From NCBI GenBank assembly GCA_046329585.1, contig JAXLUI010000001.1, positions 744,001 through 808,000 on the forward strand: a stretch of DNA of 64,000 nt, written 5' to 3'. The first letter of the stretch is position 1, and each line of letters starts with the position of its first letter. Both the position numbers and the translations under genes were made by a program. Of the stretch, positions 16,329 to 25,542 are shown piece by piece. Under the pieces are notes generated by a model. It did no database searches. It saw nothing but the letters and a program-made list of their open reading frames with translations, and was not told the DNA's origin. The DNA is from DLKC01 sp002478885 (GTDB lineage: Bacteria; Bacteroidota; Bacteroidia; Chitinophagales; Chitinophagaceae).

Positions 16329-17166
16329 TGTATCAGAATAAGAAATAATTCTTAAAAAATTTCCACACCGGCAGGCAAATCGTTAAATGAGTTCTACTCA
16401 TTTTTTTGAAGTCACGAAAGTAAGGATTTGCTGATAAAATATAAAGCAGATAGAAAAACAAAATATTTACCACAGCAGGCACAAACCCTTATTTGTTTAA
16501 CGGGCATTTTTTAATACAGGATATCGTCTCTTCTTTTCATATGCTAACAAACAAGTATTAGCCAAACGTCGATGCCTGCGAAAAGCTTAGAGGTATTTTA
16601 GGGTAAATATCGTTGCCTTGTGATGCTGCAGTACAAGAGTGCGACGCAACAACTGTTGAAGTTGTTTACCGCGGCCTGGTAACAAAAAATAAATGACAAT
16701 GGCATTTATCATATACCAACCGACCAATAGCATAATTATTACAAAACACAAAGGCAAGGTAGACAACGGAATAATGAAAAGACACTATTGAAATTTATTC
16801 GCTTAGCCTTAAATCAACATCAAAAGTATTGCTGAAAACACTGCCGCGGAACGCCGCTGATTTTAATTGCAAAACAATTACGCTGTCTAAGCGTTTATGT
16901 AAAAGTTTAAGACTTCGCTTGTATTTGAATGAAAAACAACCCCTTAAAAAAGGGTTAATAAATCTATGGCATTGCAATTATAAATGATAATGAACCCACA
17001 TTTGTGTTAGCATGTTGTGAGGTCGCAGGTAACATGGGTCGTTTGATGACTAGATTTCAGGGATCAAGCAGTTTGAATAGACAAGCATTAAATTCAATTC
17101 CAGATAAACCAATATTGTTTTGTACCGTGCTGTACAAAATAAATTTTTCAACAAACTGTCATCATT
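16329..17166. other. Long A+T-rich intergenic region
   Basis: 838 bp between divergent genes. It contains the pfkA promoter candidate, one dispersed element copy (16631-16690), and otherwise A+T-rich sequence with no convincing frame, tRNA or hairpin. Confidence 0.5.
16631..16690 (+). repeat. Dispersed GTGCGACGCAAC element
   Basis: TGCAGTACAAGA, core GTGCGACGCAAC at 16639-16650, then a GCGGCCTGGTAACAAAAAAT right end. Confidence 0.75.
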
Positions 17167-18837
17167 ATGAAGAAAAAACTGACCCATTTTTTCCCAGTAA
17201 TTCTTTCTTTATTTTTTTTCATTAGCAAGGCACAAACATCAGATTGTGGGCTTTTGTCCAATCCACTTAACTGCAACATAAGTCCTGTAATTCCTATTCT
17301 CGGCGACGAAAACATAGCGACAGAGTTGGGTGTTAAATATGCGCAGAAGAATAAGATTTTCGATATCTCTTACTATAATTCAGACCAGTTTCTTTCAGAC
17401 TGCGGCACGGTAGCACCCTACTCCTGCACATCTGATTTAACAGATATGCTTACGTACGATGTTTATTTTCCAAGCCCCGGTGTTTACAGCTGCTACAGGA
17501 AAAATCCATTGCCCGCGATCGTACTGTTTCACGGTGGAGGGTTTTCTGATTGCTCCAGCCCTGATGGAACCGGGGGTATTGCTCAGTATTGCATGGAGTT
17601 TGCGAAAAGAGGTTTTATTGCCTTTAATGTTCAATATCGAACAGGGAGGATAAAAGATCCGCAATCTGTTGCAGGTGAAACCGGGAACTATATGTCGGCA
17701 AGTAATTTCCTGGCAATATACCGCGCTTACCAGGATGCAAGAGGATCAGTAAGATCAATTCTTTCAAGACAGCTCAGTAACACTCCGCCACCATATAGGA
17801 TAGACCCTGACAATATTTATGTAGGCGGAGTAAGTGCCGGCGGATTTGTTGCACTTAGCCTTGCCTATTATACACCCGATATGCTCTATGAAATATTTGG
17901 TGATGCCCAGCCAAAGCTTGGTTCACTGAATGAAAATGCATACAAGGGAAGCCCGGACATCAATTTTAAAATTAAAGGAGTATTAAATCTTTGGGGTGGA
18001 ACTTATATACCTGCCGCATATGGTTCGTCGGTATCTGGCTTCTTTGTAAAAAATATTGACAAGCGTGGAAACAGTTTAAATCCACCCATGATCGCTTTCC
18101 AGGGCGCGCAGGATAATGTTGTACCCGTAAAGAAAGCCAATGTTTATTATTCCGTTTCGTCTTCCTTTATAAAAACGAAAGTTTGTACTGATGCAGGAGA
18201 CACTTATTATTCCCTGTCTAACAACGACACCGACAAAGCCAGGAAAGACCTGATCATGTATGGTTCGCAGAACATGTATGATCTGCTTACCGGAGATCTT
18301 AGAATTCCATGTGAATTATATCTTGACAGCGATATGCAGCATGGTCTCAGCGATAAATCAGATTTTGGAACAAACGCAAACGTAAAGCAGGATAAAACAG
18401 CTATAATTCCCTACTTTGTCCAAAGAGCTATTGCTTTCTTCCAGGCTGTATCAAATGATTTTTCAGACAAGCTGATCGATACCAGGTTTTCAGACTGTGA
18501 AAACTTCAGGGTAGGCTGTTCGCCTGCCAACAACCACGAAGATTGTTCAAGCAAGGCAGCTTTACTGTCTTCATCAGCAAGCAATATCTTGTTGCAAAAG
18601 AACGGGGATAAAATATTTACCGTATCACAATCCAATCGCAGCATTTTAATATCGCTTAATAAAGAGGGCAGTTCGGATATCCTGCTGACTGATCTTTACG
18701 GAAACCCGGTTAAACAGCTGTTTGCCAATCACGCAAACCGGGTAACCATTAATGCAGCAAATGCTGCGTCGGGTGTTTATGTATTATCGGTACAACAAAA
18801 CGGGCAACGTCAAACAACAAAGATCAGCCTGTATTAA
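17167..18837 (+). CDS. Secreted alpha/beta-hydrolase (esterase type) with T9SS C-terminal sorting domain
   Basis: A 556-residue exported protein. Signal peptide residues 1-22 end near ISKA. The hydrolase core shows the oxyanion motif FHGGGFSD (about residues 119-126) and the nucleophile elbow GGVSAGGFV (about 219-227, catalytic Ser near 222). The acid and His should lie in the 290-420 region (DNVVPVKKAN, MQHGLS). This pattern fits carboxylesterase / dienelactone-hydrolase-like enzymes. Residues about 490-556 form a T9SS type A sorting domain (ILLTDLYGNPVKQL, ASGVYVLSVQQNG), so the enzyme is probably cell-surface attached or released. The substrate is unknown. It appears to be a single-gene unit. 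Confidence 0.85.
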   Translation: MKKKLTHFFPVILSLFFFISKAQTSDCGLLSNPLNCNISPVIPILGDENIATELGVKYAQKNKIFDISYYNSDQFLSDCGTVAPYSCTSDLTDMLTYDVYFPSPGVYSCYRKNPLPAIVLFHGGGFSDCSSPDGTGGIAQYCMEFAKRGFIAFNVQYRTGRIKDPQSVAGETGNYMSASNFLAIYRAYQDARGSVRSILSRQLSNTPPPYRIDPDNIYVGGVSAGGFVALSLAYYTPDMLYEIFGDAQPKLGSLNENAYKGSPDINFKIKGVLNLWGGTYIPAAYGSSVSGFFVKNIDKRGNSLNPPMIAFQGAQDNVVPVKKANVYYSVSSSFIKTKVCTDAGDTYYSLSNNDTDKARKDLIMYGSQNMYDLLTGDLRIPCELYLDSDMQHGLSDKSDFGTNANVKQDKTAIIPYFVQRAIAFFQAVSNDFSDKLIDTRFSDCENFRVGCSPANNHEDCSSKAALLSSSASNILLQKNGDKIFTVSQSNRSILISLNKEGSSDILLTDLYGNPVKQLFANHANRVTINAANAASGVYVLSVQQNGQRQTTKISLY

Positions 18838-18859
18838 TAAATAATAGAAAAACAAGTTT

Positions 18860-18893
18860 GCATCAGGGTTTTGCTTTCGCAAAACCCTGATGC
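18860..18893. terminator. Strong stem-loop after the esterase gene
   Basis: A perfect 15-bp inverted repeat (GCATCAGGGTTTTGC and its complement) closes a TTTC loop. No T-run follows on either strand, so termination is likely but not certain. Confidence 0.6.
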
Positions 18894-18990
18894 ATTTAAA
18901 GAAGTTCCTCTACTGCATACCGCTACCGTAGCGATAGTGCAGGGTAGATTAGCCTTGAGCATCCAGTCCAATCCTTTTGCATATAATTTT

Positions 18991-18998
18991 TATCTTTG
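18991..18998 (+). promoter_or_regulatory. -7 promoter box for the sterol-desaturase-like gene
   Basis: TATCTTTG, an exact TAnnTTTG match ending 17 nt before the ATG at 19016. It lies inside the longer frame that starts at 18977, so that start is unlikely. Confidence 0.65.
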
Positions 18999-19015
18999 AC
19001 TATATATCCAGGTTT

Positions 19016-20287
19016 ATGGAAACTTACGGCAAAATCCTGCTTATCGCGATGCCCGCATTTCTGGCGCTTGTACTTTTTGAAAAATGGTATGGCTGGCTTA
19101 AGGGCTTTGACACAGTCCGTGGAATCGATATGCTCAGCAGCCTCAGCAGCGGTGTTACCAACGTAACCAAAGACGTTCTGGGCATAAGCGTTTCCATTAT
19201 CACTTATGAGTGGCTTGTGCAGCACATAGCGGTTGTGCATGTACAGTCAACTGTATGGACTTATGTCATCGCTTTTGTGGTGCTCGACTTTGCCGGATAC
19301 TGGATCCACCGCATCGATCATAAGCTCAATTTTTTCTGGAACGCACACATAGTGCACCACAGCAGCGAAGAGTTTAATCTTGCCTGTGCGCTGCGTCAGA
19401 GTATTTCTGTTTTTGTAAACCTGTTTGTATTCCTGTTGATTCCTGCTGCACTACTGGGCGTGCCGGCTACCGTTATCGCCATAGTAGCGCCTATTCACTT
19501 GTTCGCCCAGTTCTGGTACCATACGCGGCATATCAACAAAATGGGTGTACTCGAGTATGTGCTTGTTACCCCATCGCACCATCGCGTGCATCACGCCATT
19601 AACCCGGAATACATCGACAAAAACCTTTCCCAGGTATTTATTATCTGGGACAAGCTGTTTGGAACATTCCAGGAAGAGTTGCCAAATGTGCCACCTGTTT
19701 ACGGCATTACGAGGCCGGTAAGCACCTGGAACCCCATAAAAATAAACTTCCAGCACATGTGGCTGCTGATAAAAGATGCATGGCGCGCCAAAAGCATAAA
19801 AGACAAACTGCGGATTTGGTTTATGCCTACCGGATGGCGCCCCGCCGATGTTGCGGAGAAATACCCGGTTTATAAGATTGCAGATGTGTACAATTTTGAA
19901 AAATACAATCCGCCTGCATCGCCAGGCTTATATGTATGGGCGTGGATACAGGTTGCCATTACACTGCTTTTTGTAAGCTATCTTTTTGGAAACATCGCAG
20001 GCATAGGCAAACCGCAAATGTTTTTTTACGGTGCTTTTGTTTTCCTTCATATTTATGCCTATTCCGAATTAATGGACCAGCATAAATCAGCCTTCTTGTG
20101 GGAGCTCGTCAAATGTGTATTCGGTGCTACGATCATCCTATTTTATGGAGACTGGTTTGGGGCCAGTTTATTTATTCCATGGCTAAATATTTTACTCCTG
20201 GGTTATTTCATTTCTTCCCTCGCCGTAACAGCTTGGTTTGTGTTGGTGGGTTTTAAAAAATCTCCTTCAGTAACTGCTGCGTTATAG
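19016..20287 (+). CDS. Sterol desaturase / fatty acid hydroxylase family membrane protein
   Basis: A 423-residue integral membrane protein of the di-iron fatty-acid-hydroxylase superfamily. The histidine boxes are WIHRIDHKL (HxxxH), AHIVHHSSEEFN (HxxHH) and THHRVHHAINP-like SHHRVHH, with NP following as usual. Hydrophobic helices cover most of residues 5-180, and four more lie in the last 130 residues, a longer C-terminus than the minimal family. It likely hydroxylates or desaturates a membrane lipid using oxygen; the actual lipid is unknown. The start is fixed by the promoter box at 18991. It stands alone between a stem-loop and an inverted dispersed element. Confidence 0.88.
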   Translation: METYGKILLIAMPAFLALVLFEKWYGWLKGFDTVRGIDMLSSLSSGVTNVTKDVLGISVSIITYEWLVQHIAVVHVQSTVWTYVIAFVVLDFAGYWIHRIDHKLNFFWNAHIVHHSSEEFNLACALRQSISVFVNLFVFLLIPAALLGVPATVIAIVAPIHLFAQFWYHTRHINKMGVLEYVLVTPSHHRVHHAINPEYIDKNLSQVFIIWDKLFGTFQEELPNVPPVYGITRPVSTWNPIKINFQHMWLLIKDAWRAKSIKDKLRIWFMPTGWRPADVAEKYPVYKIADVYNFEKYNPPASPGLYVWAWIQVAITLLFVSYLFGNIAGIGKPQMFFYGAFVFLHIYAYSELMDQHKSAFLWELVKCVFGATIILFYGDWFGASLFIPWLNILLLGYFISSLAVTAWFVLVGFKKSPSVTAAL

Positions 20288-20296
20288 TTATTTTTT

Positions 20297-20350
20297 TCCC
20301 GGGGCCGGGCTGTTGACCGCCCATTGAACTTTTGTTGCGTCGCACTCTTC
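20297..20350 (-). repeat. Dispersed GTGCGACGCAAC element
   Basis: Minus-strand core at 20334-20345, with CCGGGGCCGGGC at its far end (20299-20310). It faces away from the copy at 20919. Confidence 0.75.
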
Positions 20351-20384
20351 AGCAGCTGTAGCCTTATTGATCATACTTTAAATC

Positions 20385-20408
20385 AAAATCCCCGGAGTTG
20401 TTCCGGGG
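20385..20408 (-). terminator. Terminator of the Lys-rich protein gene
   Basis: Stem CCCCGGA/TCCGGGG with loop GTTGT (20390-20408), followed on the minus strand by ATTTTGATTT. It lies 27 bp after the stop codon. Confidence 0.75.
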
Positions 20409-20435
20409 TAGTGTTTTTCATTACGCATTGCAAGG

Positions 20436-20762
20436 TTAAGCCGGCTTCTTTTTATCGATCGCTTTTTTATCCTGGTTGCGATCTTTCTTCAGGTCATGTT
20501 TGTCTTTGGCCAGGCTCTTTTCGTCTTTTGCAATAGCCTTCCTGTCGTCTTTTTTTGTCGTGGCCCCGGCACCGGCTTTCTTGTCTGTTTTCAATTGTTT
20601 GGCATCAGCTTTCACCTCCTGCTTGTCTTTGTGTTTGCTCTTTTGATCTGCGGCCTGTTCTTTGGCTTGTTTCTTAACTTCCTGCCTGTGACCTGGTGCT
20701 GCGTTTACCATTCCTGTTCCAAGTAAGAGCGCGCATGCAGCAATAAAAATTGACTTTTTCAT
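20436..20762 (-). CDS. Small secreted Lys/Asp-rich protein
   Basis: A 108-residue protein with a clear signal peptide (MKKSIFIAACALLLGTGMVNA, residues 1-21). The mature part is almost wholly charged: Lys makes up about a third, with Asp, Gln and Ala, in KDK/KKD/DKK patterns, so it is probably extended or disordered. I recognise no domain. Such chains occur in Bacteroidota as abundant envelope proteins of unknown role. I chose the ATG at 20762 because the longer frame has no signal peptide. The gene is bracketed by two copies of the dispersed element in opposite orientation. Confidence 0.75.
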   Translation of the reverse strand: MKKSIFIAACALLLGTGMVNAAPGHRQEVKKQAKEQAADQKSKHKDKQEVKADAKQLKTDKKAGAGATTKKDDRKAIAKDEKSLAKDKHDLKKDRNQDKKAIDKKKPA

Positions 20763-20918
20763 TTTTGTATGTTTTATTGTTTTAAAAAATTGCATGCAGT
20801 AACAGACCGCACACACATGCTGCAGTTTAAACAACCCGTAAACCTTGTATGTGCTTTAACAATTTCGCCTTTAAAGTATGAAGGCCGCAGTTCGTTTATG
20901 CTGCGCAACGAACAGGAA

Positions 20919-20976
20919 GCACAAGAGTGCGACGCAACAAGAGCCCGGCTGTGATGCAATGCCCGGCCCAAAAACC
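20919..20976 (+). repeat. Dispersed GTGCGACGCAAC element
   Basis: GCACAAGA, core GTGCGACGCAAC at 20927-20938, then AGAGCCCGGCT and ATGCCCGGCCCAAAAACC. Confidence 0.8.
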
Positions 20977-21008
20977 TTATACCAAATCTCATTACCTTCG
21001 CGCCAATT

Positions 21009-22331
21009 ATGAAGGCAAGAACATTACAGAAAGACAAGGTGAATATTATAACATTGGGCTGCAGCAAAAATCTTGTTGACAGTGAAGTGCTGAGCGGGCA
21101 ACTGAAAGCCAATGAAATTGATGTAGTGCATGAGAGCGGCAAACTTGATCATAACATTGTTGTGGTAAATACCTGCGGCTTTATTGATAAGGCAAAAGAA
21201 GAAAGCATTAATACGATTCTTGACCAGGTGAACCTGAAGAAAAAAGGCAGGCTGGACAAAGTATATGTGACCGGTTGCTTAAGTGAAAGATACCGAAACG
21301 ACCTTGAAGCAGAGATACCCGAAGTAGATGCATGGTTTGGAACGCTCGAACTTCCGTTGATGCTGAAGCAATTTGATGCAGATTATAAGAGTGAACTGCT
21401 GGGCGAGCGCATGCTTAGCACGCCAAAACATTACGCCTATTTAAAAATAAGTGAAGGCTGTAACAGAACCTGTGCGTTTTGTGCTATTCCGCTGATGCGC
21501 GGCGCACACATCAGCAGGCCAATGGAAGACCTGGTAAAAGAAGCGGAAAGCCTGGTGCAAAAAGGTGTGAAAGAAATTATGCTGATTGCCCAGGAACTCA
21601 CCTATTATGGACTTGACCTCTACAAGAAGCGCATGCTTGCTGAGTTGCTTGGCAAACTCGCCGATGTAAAAGGGGTAGAATGGATAAGGCTACATTATGC
21701 TTACCCGAATAAGTTTCCTTTAGAGGTGCTGGATGTGATGCGCGAAAGACCAAACATTTGCAACTATCTTGATATGCCTTTGCAGCACGCCAGCAACAAT
21801 ATGCTCAAGGCCATGAAGCGGCAAAGTACCAGGCAGGAAATGGAGGAATTGATTGCTGCAATACGGGAAAGAAACCCCGGCATCTGTTTAAGGACTACCC
21901 TGATCGCAGGCTTTCCCGGCGAGACAAGAGCTGATGTGGAAGAATTAAAAGATTTCCTTACCCGCATGCGTTTTGACCGGGTGGGCATTTTTACCTACAG
22001 CCATGAAGAAGGCACAAGCGGGTACGAATTGGTTGACGATGTTCCTGCAAAAGAAAAGCAGGCGCGTGCAGAGGAGATAATGGAACTGCAACAGGAGATC
22101 AGCTATGAAAAAAATGTGGAGAAGATCGGCAAGGTATTTAAAGTGATCATAGATAAAAAAGAAGCAGGCCGCTACCTGGGGAGAACTGAATTCGACAGCG
22201 TTGAAGTGGATAATGAAGTGGTGATACATTCTACAAAGAAGCTTACTGTTGGAGAGTTCTACGATGTAAAGATCACCAAGGCCTATGACTACGACATTGA
22301 AGGAGAAATTGTTAACCAGCTGCCCGATTAA
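21009..22331 (+). CDS. rimO: Ribosomal protein uS12 methylthiotransferase
   Basis: A 440-residue radical-SAM enzyme adding a methylthio group to an aspartate of ribosomal protein S12. The N-terminal UPF0004 domain starts NIITLGCSKNLVDSEVL (cysteines for the second iron-sulfur cluster; others in NTCGFI and TGCLSER). The radical-SAM triad is CNRTCAFC near residue 151. GxIxGxxGE-like TTLIAGFPGETR and a C-terminal TRAM-type domain follow. The sequence resembles RimO more than MiaB in KNLVDSE and HYAYPNKF. A -7-like TACCTTCG lies at 20993-21000. The DDAH-like gene starts 22 bp after its stop, suggesting cotranscription. Confidence 0.95.
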   Translation: MKARTLQKDKVNIITLGCSKNLVDSEVLSGQLKANEIDVVHESGKLDHNIVVVNTCGFIDKAKEESINTILDQVNLKKKGRLDKVYVTGCLSERYRNDLEAEIPEVDAWFGTLELPLMLKQFDADYKSELLGERMLSTPKHYAYLKISEGCNRTCAFCAIPLMRGAHISRPMEDLVKEAESLVQKGVKEIMLIAQELTYYGLDLYKKRMLAELLGKLADVKGVEWIRLHYAYPNKFPLEVLDVMRERPNICNYLDMPLQHASNNMLKAMKRQSTRQEMEELIAAIRERNPGICLRTTLIAGFPGETRADVEELKDFLTRMRFDRVGIFTYSHEEGTSGYELVDDVPAKEKQARAEEIMELQQEISYEKNVEKIGKVFKVIIDKKEAGRYLGRTEFDSVEVDNEVVIHSTKKLTVGEFYDVKITKAYDYDIEGEIVNQLPD

Positions 22332-22353
22332 AAAGAACCACCAAAACAGTTTT

Positions 22354-23241
22354 ATGAATATCAGCTGTCATTCTGAGTTTGGAAAAATACATTCCTTGCT
22401 TATTAAACGTGCACCCGCGGCTTTTATCAGTGATGCACATATTCAGCAATACTGGCAACAATTAAACTACCTTGGCAAGCCCTCGCTGGCAGGTGCTGTA
22501 GAAGAATATAACAGCTTTGAGTCTGTACTGCGACAGCATGCGGACACAATCTATCATTTACCCGAAGACGGTTCTGTAAACATGGATTCGATCTACTGCC
22601 GCGATGCATCCATCGCTACCAATGCAGGAATGATCATCTGCAATATGGGGAAGGCTGCAAGAATGAATGAACCGGCGGCAGAGCAGAAAGCATTTGAGGC
22701 AAACAATATCAAGATACTGGGCAGCATAACCGCACCGGGAACGCTTGAAGGGGGTGATGTAGCCTGGCTCGATGAAAATACACTGGCCGTTGGCCACACT
22801 TACAGAACCAATGAAGAAGGGATAAGGCAATTAAAGGCTTTGCTGAACCCGATCGGTGTTGATGTGATCGTTGCAGCATTACCACATTACAAGGGGCCGT
22901 CAGATGTATTTCATCTTATGTCAATTCTCAGCCCGGTCGATAAAGACCTTGCTGTAGTTTATTCACCATTAATGCCAATCGCGGTCCGCGATTTATTGAT
23001 GGCCCGCGGGTACCAGTTTGTTGAAGTGCCCGATGAAGAGTTTGACAGTATGGGCTGCAATGTACTTGCACTGGCCCCGCGTGTTTGCCTGATGGCTGAT
23101 GGCAACCCGATAACAAAGGCGGCGTTGGAAAAGGCCGGCTGCAAAGTAATTGTTTATACCGGCACAGAGATCAGTGTTAAAGGCGGCGGTGGGCCAACCT
23201 GTCTTACGAGGCCAATATATCGTTATACGCCCCAAACATAG
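22354..23241 (+). CDS. Dimethylargininase / arginine deiminase-like amidinotransferase-fold hydrolase
   Basis: A 295-residue member of the guanidino-modifying (amidinotransferase) superfamily. Expected active-site residues are all visible: Asp84 (YCRDAS), Glu132 in the GTLEGGDV motif, His187 (DVFHLMS) and the nucleophilic Cys283 (GGGGPTCLTRP). Size and motif order fit dimethylarginine dimethylaminohydrolase, which releases citrulline and dimethylamine, better than arginine deiminase, which is longer. The true substrate could be another guanidino compound. The gene follows rimO after 22 bp, and its last 38 bp overlap the end of the convergent ABC transporter gene. I chose the ATG at 22354 because the earlier in-frame start lies inside rimO. 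Confidence 0.85.
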   Translation: MNISCHSEFGKIHSLLIKRAPAAFISDAHIQQYWQQLNYLGKPSLAGAVEEYNSFESVLRQHADTIYHLPEDGSVNMDSIYCRDASIATNAGMIICNMGKAARMNEPAAEQKAFEANNIKILGSITAPGTLEGGDVAWLDENTLAVGHTYRTNEEGIRQLKALLNPIGVDVIVAALPHYKGPSDVFHLMSILSPVDKDLAVVYSPLMPIAVRDLLMARGYQFVEVPDEEFDSMGCNVLALAPRVCLMADGNPITKAALEKAGCKVIVYTGTEISVKGGGGPTCLTRPIYRYTPQT

Positions 23242-25117
23242 TGGTGTGTGGAAGATGGTGCAGTTTACCATTTTGTGATGCTGTTTCATAAACGCAAAAC
23301 ATACCTGCGTAGAGTTCACAGTCTCTCATCAATTCCTGGTGGTTGCCTCCGGCAACAATAATCCCGTTTTTTAGTACAAATATTTTGTCGGCATGCATAA
23401 TGGTGTTCAGCCGGTGCGTAATCGTAATCACCGTGCGGCCATTCATCAATCTTTCAAGTGCCTCGCTTACCAGCTTTTCCGATTCCGCATCGAGTGATGC
23501 GGTAGGCTCATCAAGGATAAGGATAGGAGCATTTCTTACGACAGCCCTTGCAATGCCTATCCGTTGCCTTTGACCGCCGGAGAGAGTAACTCCGCGCTCT
23601 CCTATTATGGTGCTGTAACCTTCCGGTAGCTTTGTTATAAATTCATCGGCATTGGCGAGCCTTGCCGCTTCAAAGATCTCTTTATCGGTGGCTTCGGGTT
23701 TTCCGTAGGCGATATTGTCCCTTACTGTTCCGTAAAAAAGCATGGTATCCTGCAGTACAAAACCAATCTGCTGCCGTAGACCTTCCAGCGTAAAACCGGT
23801 GATATCTTTGCCATCCATCAGCACTTTGCCACGGGTTGGATCGTACAGCCTCGGGATAAGGCTGGCAATTGTTGATTTGCCGCTGCCGGTTGGGCCACAA
23901 ATGCCTATTCGCTGACCTGCTTTGATGGAAAGGTTTATATTCCTCAGAACCGGAACGCCGGGTTGATAGCTAAAGCAAACATCTTTAAAGCAAAGATCGC
24001 CGTTGATCTTACCCGGATCTTTTGCGTCCTTTTTAGTGGGAATAATCATATCGGCTTCAAGAATTTGCTGTATACGTTCCAATGCAACTGTTGCCTGCGC
24101 GATATTTACTGTCATCTTTGCGAGGTCTTTAACGGGGTTAAAGAATTTATTCAGGTAAGCAAGAAACACTGTGAGCGCCCCAATGGACATTACTCCTGCT
24201 ATTACCAGCGAAGTGCCGCGCCAAAGTACGAATGCGGTACACAACGAGACCGCAATCATAAAAACAGGTGTGATGATGGATTTAATCTTCCGTGCCCGCA
24301 ATGCCGCGTAAACAGTTTCCATACTTATCAGCTTCAGCCGTTCTTCTTCCACTTCCTGCATGCCGTATGCATTCACGAGCCTGATCGATTCAAGGCCGCG
24401 TTGCAAAACGGTATTCATTTCTGCCTGGTCGCGCCGCACTTCATGCGTGGCTTTTTTCACCAGCCGCTTAAAACGCACAACGAACAGCAGAAGCAATGGA
24501 GAAAGTCCGACAGCAATCAGGGCAAAGTCCCAACGCAGGGAAAGCATCAGGGCAAACATTCCCGCGATTGTGAGTGAATCAACCAGGATACTCAACACTG
24601 TGGCGGAGACAAAATCCTGTATGGTCAATACATCGGCCGTCATTGTGTTCAGCAATTTTGCCACCTGGTGTGTATCGTAATAAGCGAGTGAAAGTTTTTG
24701 CAGGTGATGGTATATTTTCCTTCTGAGATCGTTCGCCATATACTGGGCTACGCTTTCTGTGAAATAATTATCAATATAACCGGCAAGTCCACCAATGGCA
24801 GTAAGCAAGACCAGGGCGAGGGCACAAAAAGCGGTTACCGATAGTTTATCGTTACCGGGAACCACCTCATTCATCCATAAGAGCCAGGAGGGCAACGGTT
24901 TTGCGGAGATCACATTATCAATGATGATCTTCAGGGGCCAGGGTGCAGCGAGCCCCATTACCGTTTCAGCGACCATCGCAATGAAAATAAAAAGCAGCCA
25001 TTTGCGGTAGGGCCGCATCAGTTCTGAAAGCAATTTGGGAAGCGCTTTATAAGAATGGTTTTTCACAACCCGCACATCTTCCATTCCTTCGTTTGAAATA
25101 AGTCCGGTCATATGCAA
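23204..25117 (-). CDS. ABC transporter, fused permease and ATPase (MsbA/ABCB type exporter)
   Basis: A 637-residue half-transporter, working as a dimer in the inner membrane. Six membrane helices lie within about residues 35-330. The nucleotide-binding domain follows: Walker A GICGPTGSGKST, Q-loop FVLQDTMLF, signature TLSGGQRQR, Walker B ILILDEPTASLD, and H-loop ITHRLN. The exporter layout suits lipids, drugs or peptides; nothing pins down the substrate. The last residues are coded in sequence that overlaps the convergent DDAH-like gene. Starts three codons (Met-Thr-Gly) or more downstream are equally possible. Confidence 0.93.
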   Translation of the reverse strand: MHMTGLISNEGMEDVRVVKNHSYKALPKLLSELMRPYRKWLLFIFIAMVAETVMGLAAPWPLKIIIDNVISAKPLPSWLLWMNEVVPGNDKLSVTAFCALALVLLTAIGGLAGYIDNYFTESVAQYMANDLRRKIYHHLQKLSLAYYDTHQVAKLLNTMTADVLTIQDFVSATVLSILVDSLTIAGMFALMLSLRWDFALIAVGLSPLLLLFVVRFKRLVKKATHEVRRDQAEMNTVLQRGLESIRLVNAYGMQEVEEERLKLISMETVYAALRARKIKSIITPVFMIAVSLCTAFVLWRGTSLVIAGVMSIGALTVFLAYLNKFFNPVKDLAKMTVNIAQATVALERIQQILEADMIIPTKKDAKDPGKINGDLCFKDVCFSYQPGVPVLRNINLSIKAGQRIGICGPTGSGKSTIASLIPRLYDPTRGKVLMDGKDITGFTLEGLRQQIGFVLQDTMLFYGTVRDNIAYGKPEATDKEIFEAARLANADEFITKLPEGYSTIIGERGVTLSGGQRQRIGIARAVVRNAPILILDEPTASLDAESEKLVSEALERLMNGRTVITITHRLNTIMHADKIFVLKNGIIVAGGNHQELMRDCELYAGMFCVYETASQNGKLHHLPHTTMFGAYNDILAS

Positions 25118-25542
25118 GGGTTAAATGCTATGGATTGAAGGGCAAGCATCGATGCATTATTATGTGCGCAAGTTAGTCGATTTGAAAATCAGGAAACATG
25201 CTCCAGGTCATAGAACAGCACTGTTCCAGGTCCGCGTCAGAAACAAAACATCAGGCTGTTACATTCAACGATGATTGGTTGGCTTCTTTATTTTGAAAGC
25301 TGCAACAATCAAGTTATCGTGCGCATACCATTCATTGAACAATCCGGGAGAAGAGCTGCTGATTTAGATTAGCCTTTTGCGATCGTGTGGCCGGCAAGCA
25401 GGGTAGTGCGACAGATAGTCACCTGAAAATTTGCCTGCCATGGTAAGGCAGGTTTTATCAAATGCAAATCAGGACATTATTTATAAAAACCCTTTACATT
25501 CGCTACCTGTTACGTAAAACCTCACTCAAAAAAAATATTGCT
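25118..25542. other. Intergenic region between divergent transporter and peptidase genes
   Basis: A gap of 425 bp. A weak dispersed-element trace (AGTGCGACAGATAG near 25405) is present after GGCCGGCAAGCAGG. An upstream in-frame extension of the peptidase from 25462 reads basic, low-quality sequence and is not accepted. No other structure was seen. Confidence 0.5.
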
